From Scylla paramamosain (taxonomy: Eukaryota > Arthropoda > Malacostraca > Decapoda > Portunidae), in the NCBI RefSeq assembly GCF_035594125.1, contig NC_087166.1:17327766-17391765 (forward strand): a stretch of 64,000 bases of DNA. Direction: 5' to 3'. A program made the position numbers and the translations under genes. Below, in pieces: positions 41,791 through 50,944 of this stretch. The notes beneath the pieces were generated by a model that made no database searches, had not been told where the DNA came from, and saw nothing but the letters and a program-made list of their open reading frames with translations. How positions within the stretch are numbered: the first letter of the stretch is position 1; each line of letters begins with the position of its first letter.

Positions 41791-43921
41791 ATGTGTGACT
41801 TTTCGGACACTGAGTTGGCAATGATCGCCGTTGCACTTGATGAGGAAGAGGAAGAAAAAAAAAAAACAGAAAAAGAAAGAGATTGTGGGTTCATCCTATG
41901 TTGCAAGATAGGAAGACTGAGGGCGAATATAATACTCTGTATCCTCATCTTGTTGATGATGAAAGTAAATTCCATAGCTACTTCAGAATGAACAAAGCAA
42001 CATTTCAAAAAATTCTATCGAAAATTGAGGTTGACCTGAAAAAAAAAAAATACACCATTCAGAGAAGCACTCACTCCAAGAGAAAAACTGGCTGTGTGTC
42101 TAAGGTAAGGTAAAGAAAAGATGTGACTCGGATTTATTTTGCTGTAAGGCTCAAACACAAGATAAAGGGCACAGATAATCATCATTTATTATTCCTTTTG
42201 TTGTTACATTGACTGTAGGCTACAATAATTATGAAGAGAAAGAAGAAGGATCATGTTGGTTAAACCACTGTGAAGTGCATGCAGGCTGCGGAGGTGATGG
42301 CACCCCGTGGGTGTTCTCCTGACTCCGTGTTGCTTGATGAAATTGTTGTATAGGTTGAGGACTTGCAGATAATGAAGTGGAGTACTGCGACACAGCAGGT
42401 GATGCTGCAGGTTGGGGGCATACATACTGTGCGTATGCCTGTTCACTCTGGTAATGAATGTACTTTTCTTCCATTTCACTTACTAATAAAAACACTTTTG
42501 TTTTAATATACGAGTAATGCTGATCAGCTGGAGTGAATTTCTTGACAGTATTTGACATCAATGAAAAGAAAGTATCTATTATTTGTGGGGCATGTTCTTC
42601 CTTCTTCTTATCTACTAAGTATTTCATAAGTGTAGCAGATGCACTGTTATTTTCCTGTGTCTTTCTTTTACGCGTGAGACGCTCTTGCTGAGGGAGTGTA
42701 GGCCTATCTGGTGCAACACCACTAGCCTCGTCGCCTAGTGCTCTTTCTTGTGTGTCATCGTGTTCTGAATTATCTGAATATTCTGCTTCATTTTCAGCCT
42801 TTTCCAGAGATGTAACTCGTGTTCTGTCCTTCGTAAATGCCAACAAAAGCGACATTTGATCCTCAAACTTCCATTTCTGGAAGCCATCAGCAGCCTGCCC
42901 ACTCTTTGTTTTCTTATTTTTGTGTTTACGATACTGTGCTCGCAGGGATTCCCAGCGTTCCTTACACTTAGACCCTAAAAATAAGAAGAAAACGGATCAG
43001 TTATTCCCTCCATTGTTTCATTGCAGATTTTTGGCTACGGGAGATTCCTACAAATCACTAGCTTTCAGCTACCGTCTAGGCCATTCAACCACTCAGGGTA
43101 CTGTACTGGATGTTTGTCATGCCATAATGAAAAACCTTATGGCCGAGGCTATACCGACACCAAGTAAAGAAGACTGGCAACGAATTGCAAATGAATATTG
43201 GACACAGTGGAATTTCCCAAACTGCATAGGCACACTTGATGGTAAACATGTGGTAATTGAAGCACCAGCAAATAGTGGCTCCCTATATTTCAACTATAAG
43301 AAGACATTTTCTGTTGTCCTTTTAGCTTTGGTTGATGCAAACTACCGCTTCGTATGGGTTGATGTAGGATCTTATGGTAAGAATAGTGACAGTGGAATTT
43401 TAAAAAATTCCAACCTTTGCAAATATTTGGAAGATGAACAGTTAAATGTACCAGAAGATGCTGCACTTCCTGGCACTGATGTGCTTGCACCATACGTTAT
43501 AGTGGGGGATGAAGCTTTTCCGCTGAAGAGAAATTTGATGAGGCCCTATCCAGGTTCACAGACTGAACATAATGTTGAGAAGAGGATTTTTAATTATAGA
43601 TTATCTAGAGCCAGGAGGATAGTTGAGTGCACATTTGGCATTCTAGCGCAAACATTCAGAATATATTTAAGGAAACTTAAAGCTACGCCTGATAACGCTA
43701 ATGCAATCATTACAACAACTTGCATACTTCACAATCTGATACACCCAAATGCTGTTGCGTTACCAGATACTGTTGACATGCCTCCAAACACAGTAGGCTT
43801 ACGTCCAGTGAGAGGAAGAGGGGGAAATGCAACAAGGGAGGCTTTTGGCGTGAGAGAAATACTGAAAGATTATTTCAGCTCCCCAGCTGGTTCAGTGGCT
43901 TGGCAAAATGATAAAATATAA
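41791..43921 (+). pseudogene. HARBI1-like DDE transposase (two exons; exon 1 frameshifted)
   Basis: Cut-and-paste transposase of the DDE_Tnp_4 type. Exon 1 is 41791-42104 (MCDFSDTELAMIAV, an acidic poly-E tract, then WVHPMLQDRKTEGEYNTLYP and NKATFQKILSKIE in a second frame). It ends at a consensus donor CTAAG/gtaagg. The intron ends in a pyrimidine-rich ttgcag at 43026. Exon 2 (43027-43921) is open and starts FLATGDSYKSLAFSYRLG. The splice joins CTAAG to ATTTTTG, giving L-R-F-L. Catalytic acids are in IGTLDGKHV, VGDEAFPL and RRIVECTFGIL. Two one-base slips at A-runs (about 41865 and 42040) break exon 1, so the product is probably not functional unless sequencing error is responsible. An alternative unspliced reading from 42920 lacks family support at its N-terminus. 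Confidence 0.85.
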
Positions 43922-44468
43922 GTAGACAAACAAACTCATGTAGGAATATTTGTTGAATGAGCCAAGTAGATGCATTTCCGTAGTGGATAATAGGCTGTTA
44001 TAATACATATGGAATTTCTTTCTTCGGTTGATAATGTATATTTTATTTTCTCTCAGTACCTTGCCAATGTGTTAAGTATGCAAACATTATTGTACAAGCA
44101 AATTGTTTAGTGAGGAGAGGAAATGCATTTCCACAGTGGATATTAGGCTATTGTATGAAATTTCTTACCTTCACATCCCATCTGCCTGCTTATTTCGACC
44201 CAGCCTCTTTTCGCCACGTTGTCACTGTATTGCAGCGAAGTCAGGTCATACAGCTCTGGTTTACCTTTGACTAATTCTATTAGCATTTCATCTGAAACCA
44301 CAAAATTTAATGTAGTTTTGTAGGTAATATTTTATTCAGCTGGTAGTTATGTATATCCTAGCTGTACGCATTGTCATTGTATCAGTGATAAATAAAAAGA
44401 ATACGTATTTGTATCATTTTCCTACCTTTTGCATGATCCCATTGTAGTGTTTTCTTTGGATTATCCAT
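42229..44468 (-). CDS. MADF-domain accessory protein of the Harbinger transposon (three exons)
   Basis: Minus-strand gene with exons 44426-44468, 44169-44291 and 42229-42974. Donors (gtagg, gtaagaaat) and acceptors (tggtttcag, cttatttttag) are consensus, and all three exons join in frame to about 303 residues with no stop. The N-terminal ~95 residues form a MADF (Myb/SANT-like) domain: MLIELVKGKPELYDLTSLQY, RGWVEISRQMGC and CKERWESLRAQYRKHK. An acidic/basic middle follows (SDNSEHDDTQERALGDE, RLTRKRKTQ), then a BESS-like hydrophobic helix region (IIDTFFSLMSNTVKKF) and a Gln/Pro/Ser-rich tail. In PIF/Harbinger systems this partner binds subterminal DNA and helps import the transposase. It is the only intact multi-exon coding gene in the window. 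Exon structure is inferred from sequence alone. Confidence 0.85.
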
Positions 44469-44559
44469 GATTTGGTAGGACCAAAATGCAACACTACTTA
44501 CTTAAATGAAGGCTGACACTCGACTGGAGTGGAACAGGATCGGTGCAGGACCGTGGGCA

Positions 44560-44772
44560 GCGTTCACACTGGCGATCAAGTTCCGTTCACGTGTCGGTCT
44601 CGCTCCGGTCAAAATATCTTTTGAGGGAACCGTGACCGGACCGTGATCGGAGCGAGAACGGAGCGTGAACGCCAGTGTGAATGCTTGCACTGAAATTAAT
44701 GAGACAATATTCGACCGTACCGTGATCGGAGCGAGAACGGAACGTGACCGGAACGCCAGTGTGAATCAACCC
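44560..44772 (+). repeat. Harbinger right TIR and subterminal repeats
   Basis: Besides the terminal copy (about 44708-44772), a second inverted block at about 44630-44685 repeats gtgatcggagcgagaacgga and cgccagtgtgaatg, and a third partial cacactggcg is at about 44565. The right end thus carries two to three copies of the terminal module. Tandem subterminal modules are plausible binding sites for the MADF protein. Confidence 0.85.
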
Positions 44773-44775
44773 TTA
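44773..44775. repeat. Harbinger target site duplication TTA, right copy
   Basis: TTA directly after the right TIR (gaatcaaccc/TTA), pairing with 41624-41626. Confidence 0.92.
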
Positions 44776-45660
44776 GAGGAGGGAACCACCTTCAGAACGT
44801 GGTCCCGGATAGCAGCATCAAAGGATCCTTTGCCTGCAAGAGGGAGGATCGCTGGCCCAACAATATCATCGTTGTAGACAAGAAGGTCGCTGAGATGGGA
44901 TGCACGCTGGTAAGAAAGCGAGTCCATGCGGAGCAGAAGGGTGACGGCTACGAGTTTCTCTGCGACGGGAATGGCCATCTTAGCAAACGACTTGTAGCCA
45001 TATGCTGACCACCGGAGGTTGTGGGTCAGCCAGTCGGAGTGGGAAGGAAGCTTGGTATGTATGGCGTTCCTTTCAGATTTGAGCGATTCGTGAGACGAGG
45101 CAATGAAACTGTAAGTGCCAATCAGGAACAAAAGTTCCTCCTTCAGAGAATGAAAGAGAGCGAGCATATGGTGCTGGGGAAGCGTGAGATAGGCGTAAGC
45201 CGTTGGAAGATCCGTAATGTGATTGAAGCTTGCCGCTGTGGAAAGGTTTAGAAAGGTAATAACAGAGTCAGCAGCGTCCGCTGCAGTGACGGTGAGGAAC
45301 CGTTGCACCTTGGGTGTGAGTGGCTGGTCTTTGGAAGTTGCGAGGCGCTTCAGGATGTCCGCGGAGGGAACACCTTTGACCAGTTTGAGAAGGTCTTTTT
45401 GGGCCGTTCGTGCTAGGCGGTGTTTGTTAAGAGCCTTGAGGAGGTCCCCGTGGAGGGAGGACTGCTTATGGAGGTGGATGGTGGGCGGGTTCATGGTCGC
45501 TGAAAATCCGAGCTTGTCCATTAGGGAAGTGTTGAACATGGCAAGGCTGGTCTGGAGGTCTCCCAAGGATTGAGATGAGGCTGGACAGGAGGACGGATTA
45601 TCGTAGCAGTCCGCTAGGAATGGAGCTGCGTACTGTAGGAGGACGGATTATCGTAGCAGT
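44776..45660 (-). pseudogene. DIRS gag-like protein, C-terminal part
   Basis: Open minus-strand frame of about 290 codons: MGDLQTSLAMFNTSLMDKLG, KHRLARTAQKDLLKLVKGV, SFNHITDLPTAYAYLTLP and the end VVPSSKG at the Harbinger junction. It is mostly alpha-helical in look, as expected for a capsid-like DIRS ORF1 product, but I name it by position and by resemblance to other DIRS ORF1 regions, not by a defined domain. A microduplication at 45590-45700 separates it from the N-terminal part. Confidence 0.75.
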
Positions 45661-45712
45661 CCGCTAGGAATGGAGCTGCGTACTGTATGAGGTACTGTAG
45701 GAGCTGCGTACT
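45590..45712. repeat. 50 bp tandem duplication that frameshifts DIRS gag
   Basis: The unit aggacggattatcgtagcag plus ~30 bp (to gagctgcgtactgtagg) is present twice, followed by two shorter repeats of gagctgcgtactgta. With a single copy, the frame reads YAAPFLADCYDNPSSCP straight into the C-terminal frame. With the duplication, the N-terminal frame ends at a TAA at about 45648. Confidence 0.9.
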
Positions 45713-46933
45713 GTAGGGGATCACTCTCGACGATCTCGAACTTGCCATAGGATTTGTACTTGTAATGAAAAATGACTTGGTTAGTCGCACCCTCGAAAAT
45801 GGCAGAGGCTCCATCAGGGGGATAGAAAACCTTGGTAAATTGATCCTCCGGAGAGGAGGCGGGGCTGTTGAAGTCCTCCGTGGCGGCTGTTTTCGCTTGG
45901 GCTGCAACCGTACCCTCGGGAGGAAGGACGGGAGTGACGGAAGTGTATCGGTCCAGAGTGTAATCGGGAGAGAAATGACCGTCCTCTGAAATGTCTACCG
46001 CTTCTACCGCGGGGTTTTCCTCCGCTTCGGAGAATTCTGCTTCCGGGACGTCGTCCTTATAACGGGAGTAATCGTAGTGAGGATCGTGAAAGAAATCCCC
46101 TTGGGAAATGGGAGGGTAAGCTTGATGGTAAACACGTCTGTCAGGGGCGTGGTAAAAGTAGGGAGTATGAGGGTCGTAGTATTCGGAAGGGCCACCAACT
46201 TCAGGAAAATAAAGGGGGGCTCTGTGCCCTGGAGGAGGGTAGGGTGGTGAGCGCCAGTGTCGTTGTTTCCGAGATTTCCTTTCCGGGGGTGAAGAGGACC
46301 TTCTGCGCTTCTCCGAGTGCTTGTGTCTGGAAGACTTGGTTTTCCGGGGCGAGGAGTCGCGAGAAGTAGAGGAGGAGGAAGTGGAGTTCGTCCTCTTTTG
46401 TTTCTTACCCTTCTTGGAGGACTGTAAATCAGCCTCATCAGAGGAACAGGATGAACTCGTCCTAGAGCGTTTCTTACTCTTCTTCTTAGAGGACCGCAGC
46501 TCAGCTTCATCAGAGGAGGAGAAGATAGCTGAGACGTCAGTTTTGGAGCTCTGTGGTTTTGGGGGAGGGGAACGTGTTCGTCTGCGCCCCCGTGAGGGAG
46601 TTCGGGAAACGCTCCGCGTTCGTGACTGGAGTCGAGGGAGGAGTGTGCCAAACTCGTCCCGCAGAGCTTGAGTCTGGAAGAGGTCTAGCACAGCGTCCTC
46701 CTGGATATGCGATTTTATGTGGTGTCTTCGCACCAGTTTTAGGACAGCACACAGTTCCTCTCCTTTGGAGTTGTCCTTGCGAAAGATGTCCGCCCAGGAA
46801 GAGCAGTGCGGGCAGGCGGCAGGGTTCCATTTGACACCTCCCGGAACACCTTTGTGCGGGACGGTGACGCAGGGGGAGTGCTTACGCAAGGATGTTGGTA
46901 AGGCACGTTTTTGCAGTCTGGAGAATCCTCCAT
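45648..46933 (-). pseudogene. DIRS gag-like ORF1, N-terminal part
   Basis: Minus-strand frame of about 413 codons. A likely start is the ATG at 46931-46933 (MEDSPDCKNVPYQHP), but that frame must shift once near 46890 to enter the long frame (LRKHSPCVTVPHKGVPGGV), which itself has no nearby ATG. The long frame has a Cys/His pair region (NPAACPHCSSWADIF), a helical stretch (LCAVLKLVRRHHIKSH), then an Arg/Ser-rich tract (SRTPSRGRRRTRSPPPKP, KKKSKKRSRTSSSCSSDEAD) and a Tyr/Pro-rich tail. The RS-rich tract resembles nuclear speckle or RNA-binding proteins; for DIRS ORF1 it likely aids RNA binding. It is broken at the microduplication. Confidence 0.75.
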
Positions 46934-47074
46934 GGCGAGCCTGAAAGTAGGGGGAGGCAATGAGTAGTCTGCATTGGGCAGAAGTGTAAAAATGTCAAGT
47001 GCAATTGTAAAGTCAACTTTTGAAAAAATGCCGCAACTGCAGCATGTTCGCAAGGGAGACGGAAGATAGAGACT

Positions 47075-48025
47075 GTCGCTTCATGTCGCAACTGTCGCTT
47101 CTGTCGCAACTATCGCTTCTGTCGCATCTGTCGCAACTTTTGCTTCTGTCGCAACTGTCGCTTCTGTCGCTTCTGTCGCAACTGTCGCTTCTGTCGCAAC
47201 TGTCGCTTCTGTCGCTTCTGTCGCTTCTGTCGCAACTGTCGCAACTGTCACTTCTGTCGCTTCTGTCACAACTGTCGATTCTGTCACATCTGTCGTTCTG
47301 TCGCAACTGTCGCTTCTGTCACTTCCGTCACAACTATTGCTTCTGTCGCAACTGTCGCTTCTGTCGCAACTGTCGTTTCTGTCGCTTCTGTCGCTTCTGT
47401 CGCAACTGTCGCTTCTGTCGCAACTGTCGCTTCTGTCGCAACTGTCGCTTCTGTCACTTCTAGCGCAACTGTCGCTTCTGTCACTTCTGTCGCTTCTGTC
47501 GCAACTGTTGCTTCTGTCGCAACTGTCGCTTCTGTCGCAACTGTCGCTTCTGTCGCTTCTAGCACAACTGTCGCTTCTGTCGCTTCTGTCGCAACTGTCG
47601 CTTCTGTCGCAACTGTCGCTTCTGTCGCAACTGTCACTTCTGTCGCAACTGTCGCTTCTGTTGCTTCTGTCGCTTCTGTTGCTTCTGTCGCTTCCGGCGC
47701 AACTGTCGCTTCTTTCGCAACTGTCGCTTCTGGTGCAACTGTCGCTTCTAGCGCAACTGTCGCTTCTGGCGCAACTGTCGCTTTTGTCGCTTCTGTCGCG
47801 ACTGTCGCTTCTGTCGCAACTGTCGTTTCTGTCGCAACTGTCGCTTCTGTCGCATCTGTTGCAACTGTCGCTAATGTCGCTTCAGTTGCATCTGTCACTT
47901 CTGTCGCATCTGTCGCTTCTGTTGCATCTGTCGCTTCTGTCGCAACAGTCGCAGCTGTTGCAACTGTCTGTAGCATCTGTCGCTTCTGTCACAACTGTCG
48001 CTTCTGTCGCACATGTCGCACCTGG
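47075..48025. repeat. 9/18 bp minisatellite in the DIRS leader
   Basis: About 0.95 kb of near-perfect tandem 9-mers (ctgtcgctt / ctgtcgcaa on plus), mostly alternating as 18 bp units. It lies between the left ITR and ORF1 on the minus strand. Read on minus it stays open in one frame as a Thr-Glu-Ala-Thr-Val-Ala repeat (47284-47976), and read on plus as a Leu-Ser-Gln repeat. Because 9 is a multiple of 3, these frames are a by-product, not evidence for a protein. Confidence 0.95.
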
Positions 48026-48215
48026 CGAACATGGCGGAATACAAGTAGCAGTCACAACTGTCGCATCTGCACAGTTGTCGCAATTAAGAAGAACATGCGG
48101 CAAGAAGAAGCGGCAAAAAGAAGTGTCAAGAACTAACCAGAGTGGAGAAAACCCAGTAAATGGGCATAAAGATGAGAAGGGCTAACACTGCGCACAGGAG
48201 TAGTCTGTACGAGAG

Positions 48216-48398
48216 CTTGAGACGATATGAGATTCCTCTGGGCCGGGGGGGGGGCCAGGTTTTATAGCGGCCGGGAGCTGGGGTGATGACGTCAAAGCTT
48301 TGCTAGTTGCCACATTTTTCTTTATCGTCTATTGGGAAAAGATTCAAGGAAATAAGCTATACGCTTGAGACAAGGCTACCGAAGGCTAACACAAGTCT
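48216..48398 (-). repeat. Left inverted terminal repeat of the DIRS-like element
   Basis: Inverted partner of 37793-37976. On the minus strand it reads from ttagccttcggtagccttgt through tgacgtcatc and the TATA box to cagaggaatctcatat. Outside it only ~14 bp (to about 48412) belong to the element. Confidence 0.93.
48260..48294 (-). promoter_or_regulatory. CRE-like site and TATA box in the left ITR (sense promoter)
   Basis: On the minus strand TGACGTCA (48287-48294) lies 20 bp upstream of TATAAAA (48260-48266), the same spacing as in the right ITR. Transcription from here would pass through the minisatellite into gag, RT and YR, so this is the likely sense promoter. Activity is inferred. Confidence 0.6.
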
Positions 48399-48412
48399 GA
48401 TTGAAATAATAA

Positions 48413-48702
48413 AAAATATTACCAAAAACGTCTCTTTTCAGCGTTTTTAAGTTCCTTATGTAGGAAAACACTAAAAGTATATAATACACCCTTAATGGAA
48501 AAACAGAAAACCGTTACCAAAAACAAGTATTTTAAACTTGTTACACAGAAAAGCGCCAAAAAAGCATCGAAAGTATGCTCTATGGGGAAACGAAGACATT
48601 CGAGAAACGTGTATTATGAGTTTTTTTGAGCTTCTTAGATACCAAGAATCTAAAACGCATGAAGAGCATTCTATCTGGAGTAACATAACATTACAGAAAA
48701 GT
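48413..48702 (+). repeat. Satellite fragment, forward orientation
   Basis: Satellite resumes right after the DIRS end (atattaccaaaaacgtctct), in the same orientation and about the same monomer phase as before 37737. This supports one insertion event into the array. Confidence 0.88.
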
Positions 48703-49239
48703 GTACATAAGAACATAAGAATATAAGCTGCAAGAAGCGACAAGGCTTACACGTGGCAGTCCCTGTATGAAATATACCTACCTATTTCCATATATTATCC
48801 CCATCCCTAAACCTGTCTAATCTTCTCTTAAAGCTCTCTAATGTTCCAGCACTAACAACATGATTACTGAATCCGTTCCACTCATCTACCACCCTATTTC
48901 AGAACCAATTTTTTCCTATCTCCTTCCTAAACCTAAGTTTTTCAAGCTTGAACTCGTTATTTCTTGTTCTACTCTGGTTGCTGATCCTAAGAATTTTGCT
49001 TACATCCCCGTTCCTATAACTCTTATACCACTTAAACTACGTCTCCCTAAAGAATGTAAATTTAACAACTTCAATCTCGCCTCGTAAGGAATACTCCTCA
49101 TTCCCTGTACCCTTTTAGTCATTCTCCTCTGTACTGATTCTAATAGACCTATATTTTTCCTATAATGTGGGGACCAGAACTGCATAGCGTAGTCTAGATG
49201 AGGTCTGATCAGCACCAAGTATAACTTTAATACTACTTT
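48703..49239 (-). mobile_element. CR1/L2-group LINE 3' fragment
   Basis: Second copy of the element at 2659-4437: the tail acataagaacataagaatat, the same 3' UTR (ggcttacacgtggcagtccc) and the last RT codons (minus-strand HLDYAMQFWSPHYRKNIGLL, KRVQGMRSIPYEARLKLLN). It is 5'-truncated near 49239. About 60 bp around 49030 is deleted compared with the first copy. Confidence 0.88.
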
Positions 49240-50944
49240 AGATCTTGTTACACAGAAAAATGACAAAATACATGCAAAATATTCTATATGGGGAAATAAA
49301 AATGCATAATGAGAAATGTGCACTATGAATATTTAAGTTAATATGGTACCAATATCATAAAACACATTTATAACACTCTATATTGTTAAAAAGAAGAAAA
49401 TTACCAAAAAAATTGGATTTTGATTACAAAAAAAAAGAAATCATAGGCTAAGGAAAAGATATAAAAAAAAAAAAAAAGTGTCTTTTGAGTGTTTATAAAC
49501 GTGTTAGGCATTAAAACACCTATAAAGCACTCTATGGAAAATCGAAACATTACCAAAACCATCTTTTCAATGTTTTGAGCTACTTACGAGCAAAAAAAAA
49601 AAAAAAGAAAAAAAAAGATGCAAAAGCGCCCTTTATGGAGAAACAGAATAACGTCACCAAAAAACAAGTATTTTGAGTGTTTGTTACCTTATTTCGTAGA
49701 AAAACGGCAAAATGATTGGAAAGTACCCTATATGGGGAAACGAAAAGACAATACGAAAAAAGTGTCTTATAAGTAAGTGTTTTTGAGTTTCTTAGGTACT
49801 AAAACGCGAAAACACACGAATGTTTTTTTATGAAAATGCCAAAATGCACTTTATATGGGGAAACGAAAAGACATTCCAAGAAACGAGTCTTATGAGTGTT
49901 TTTGAGCGTGGTAGTCACCAAAACGCTTAAAAAGCATACGCATGTATAGCATTCTACATTGAGAAGCAAAATAACATTACCAATATATGTTTATTTAGAG
50001 TGTTTTTCACATCATTAGATACCAAAAAGCCAAAATACATGTAAAGCACCATAAATAGGGAAAGGAAACGACTGTATCAGAAACTTGTCTGTTGAGTGTT
50101 TATGAGCGTGCTAAGCACCAAAAAACGAGAAAAAAAAAAAAACATGGAAATCACCCTGTATGTAAAAAAAAAAAAAAAAAAAAAGAAAAAAAAAGTCTTT
50201 TGAATGTTTTGGGCTAATTACGTACTAAAACACTAAAACGTATGCAGAAAAACTCTTTATACTGAAACAGTATAATTTTACCGAAAACATGTATTTTTTT
50301 GTATGGCTATAAAGAACATTACAAAAAACGTGTCTTTTTGAGTATTTTTGAACTCACTACTTATCAGGATTCTCAAACGCATGTAAATCACCTTTTATTG
50401 AGAAATATAATAACATTACAAAAACAAGCATTTTAGAATCTTTGAGCTTGTTACATACAAAAGCGCCAAAATGCATGAAAATTACCAAATATAGGGAAAC
50501 GAAAATACATTACAAGAAATGTGTATAATAAGTATTTTGAACTTCTTAGGCAATAAAAAGCTAAAACACATGAATAGCACTCTATTTGGAGAAAAAGAAC
50601 AACATTACGGAAAATGTGCATTTTGGGTGTATTTCACATTGTTAGGTACAAAAACGATAAAATGGAAGCAAAGCGCCCTATATGGGGAAAGGAAATGACA
50701 TTTCAGAAAAGTGTCTTTTAAGTGTTTATGAGCGTGATAGAGCACCAAAACGATAAAAAAAAAAAAAAAAAAATGTAAAGGAACCTAAATAGGAAACCAA
50801 ACAACATTACCATAAACGTGTATTTTGATTTTTTTTCTTGTGTGTATTTGAGCTTGTTACTTGAAAAAATGCTAAAATGCGTGGAAAACACTTTGGGAAA
50901 CGAGAAGACATTACTAGAAATCTGTATTATGAGTGTTTTTGAGC
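49240..50944 (+). repeat. Satellite array, forward orientation
   Basis: Forward satellite with several long A-runs (49453-49467, 50170-50185, 50757-50774). It ends at a strand switch at about 50945. No gene is supported. Confidence 0.88.

Larger units (their letters stand above)
41627..44772 (+). mobile_element. PIF/Harbinger DNA transposon, 3146 bp
   Basis: Complete element with terminal inverted repeats that begin GGGTTGATTCACACTGGCG on both ends, flanked by TTA duplications, inserted in the gag region of the DIRS-like element. It codes for a HARBI1-type DDE transposase (+ strand, two exons) and a MADF-type DNA-binding protein (- strand, three exons), the usual two-protein system of PIF/Harbinger. 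The two genes interlock. Removing the element restores the DIRS frame across the site (VVPSSK joined to TSSAASGSVYRKD), so the insertion came after the DIRS copy. Confidence 0.95.
37737..48412 (-). mobile_element. DIRS-like tyrosine-recombinase retrotransposon (with nested Harbinger)
   Basis: The element lies on the minus strand: left end at about 48412, right end at about 37737. It has inverted terminal repeats (48216-48398 and 37793-37976), an internal complementary region near the right end (38029-38141), and reading frames in the order gag-like, RT, RNase H, tyrosine recombinase. This is the DIRS1-type layout, in which a circular intermediate is integrated by a tyrosine recombinase instead of an integrase. 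Both flanks are satellite. No target duplication is seen beyond a shared run of A, as expected for DIRS. Without the 3.15 kb Harbinger insert it is about 7.5 kb, of which about 0.95 kb is a leader minisatellite. Nonsense codons, a frameshift and a gag duplication make it non-autonomous. Confidence 0.93.

Noticed and set aside
42920..43026. N-terminal extension of the transposase frame upstream of 43027
   Set aside because: It has no family resemblance and precedes a consensus splice acceptor. The spliced reading gives the expected FLATGDSYKSL context after exon 1.
47075..48025. CRISPR-like array
   Set aside because: There are no spacers: the 9/18 bp units are directly adjacent. The context is an animal retrotransposon leader.
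47020..48185. Leu-Ser-Gln (plus strand) and Thr-Glu-Ala-Thr-Val-Ala (minus strand) repeat proteins, up to 282 codons
   Set aside because: Frames are open only because the 9 bp minisatellite unit is a multiple of three. They exist on both strands and show no domain.
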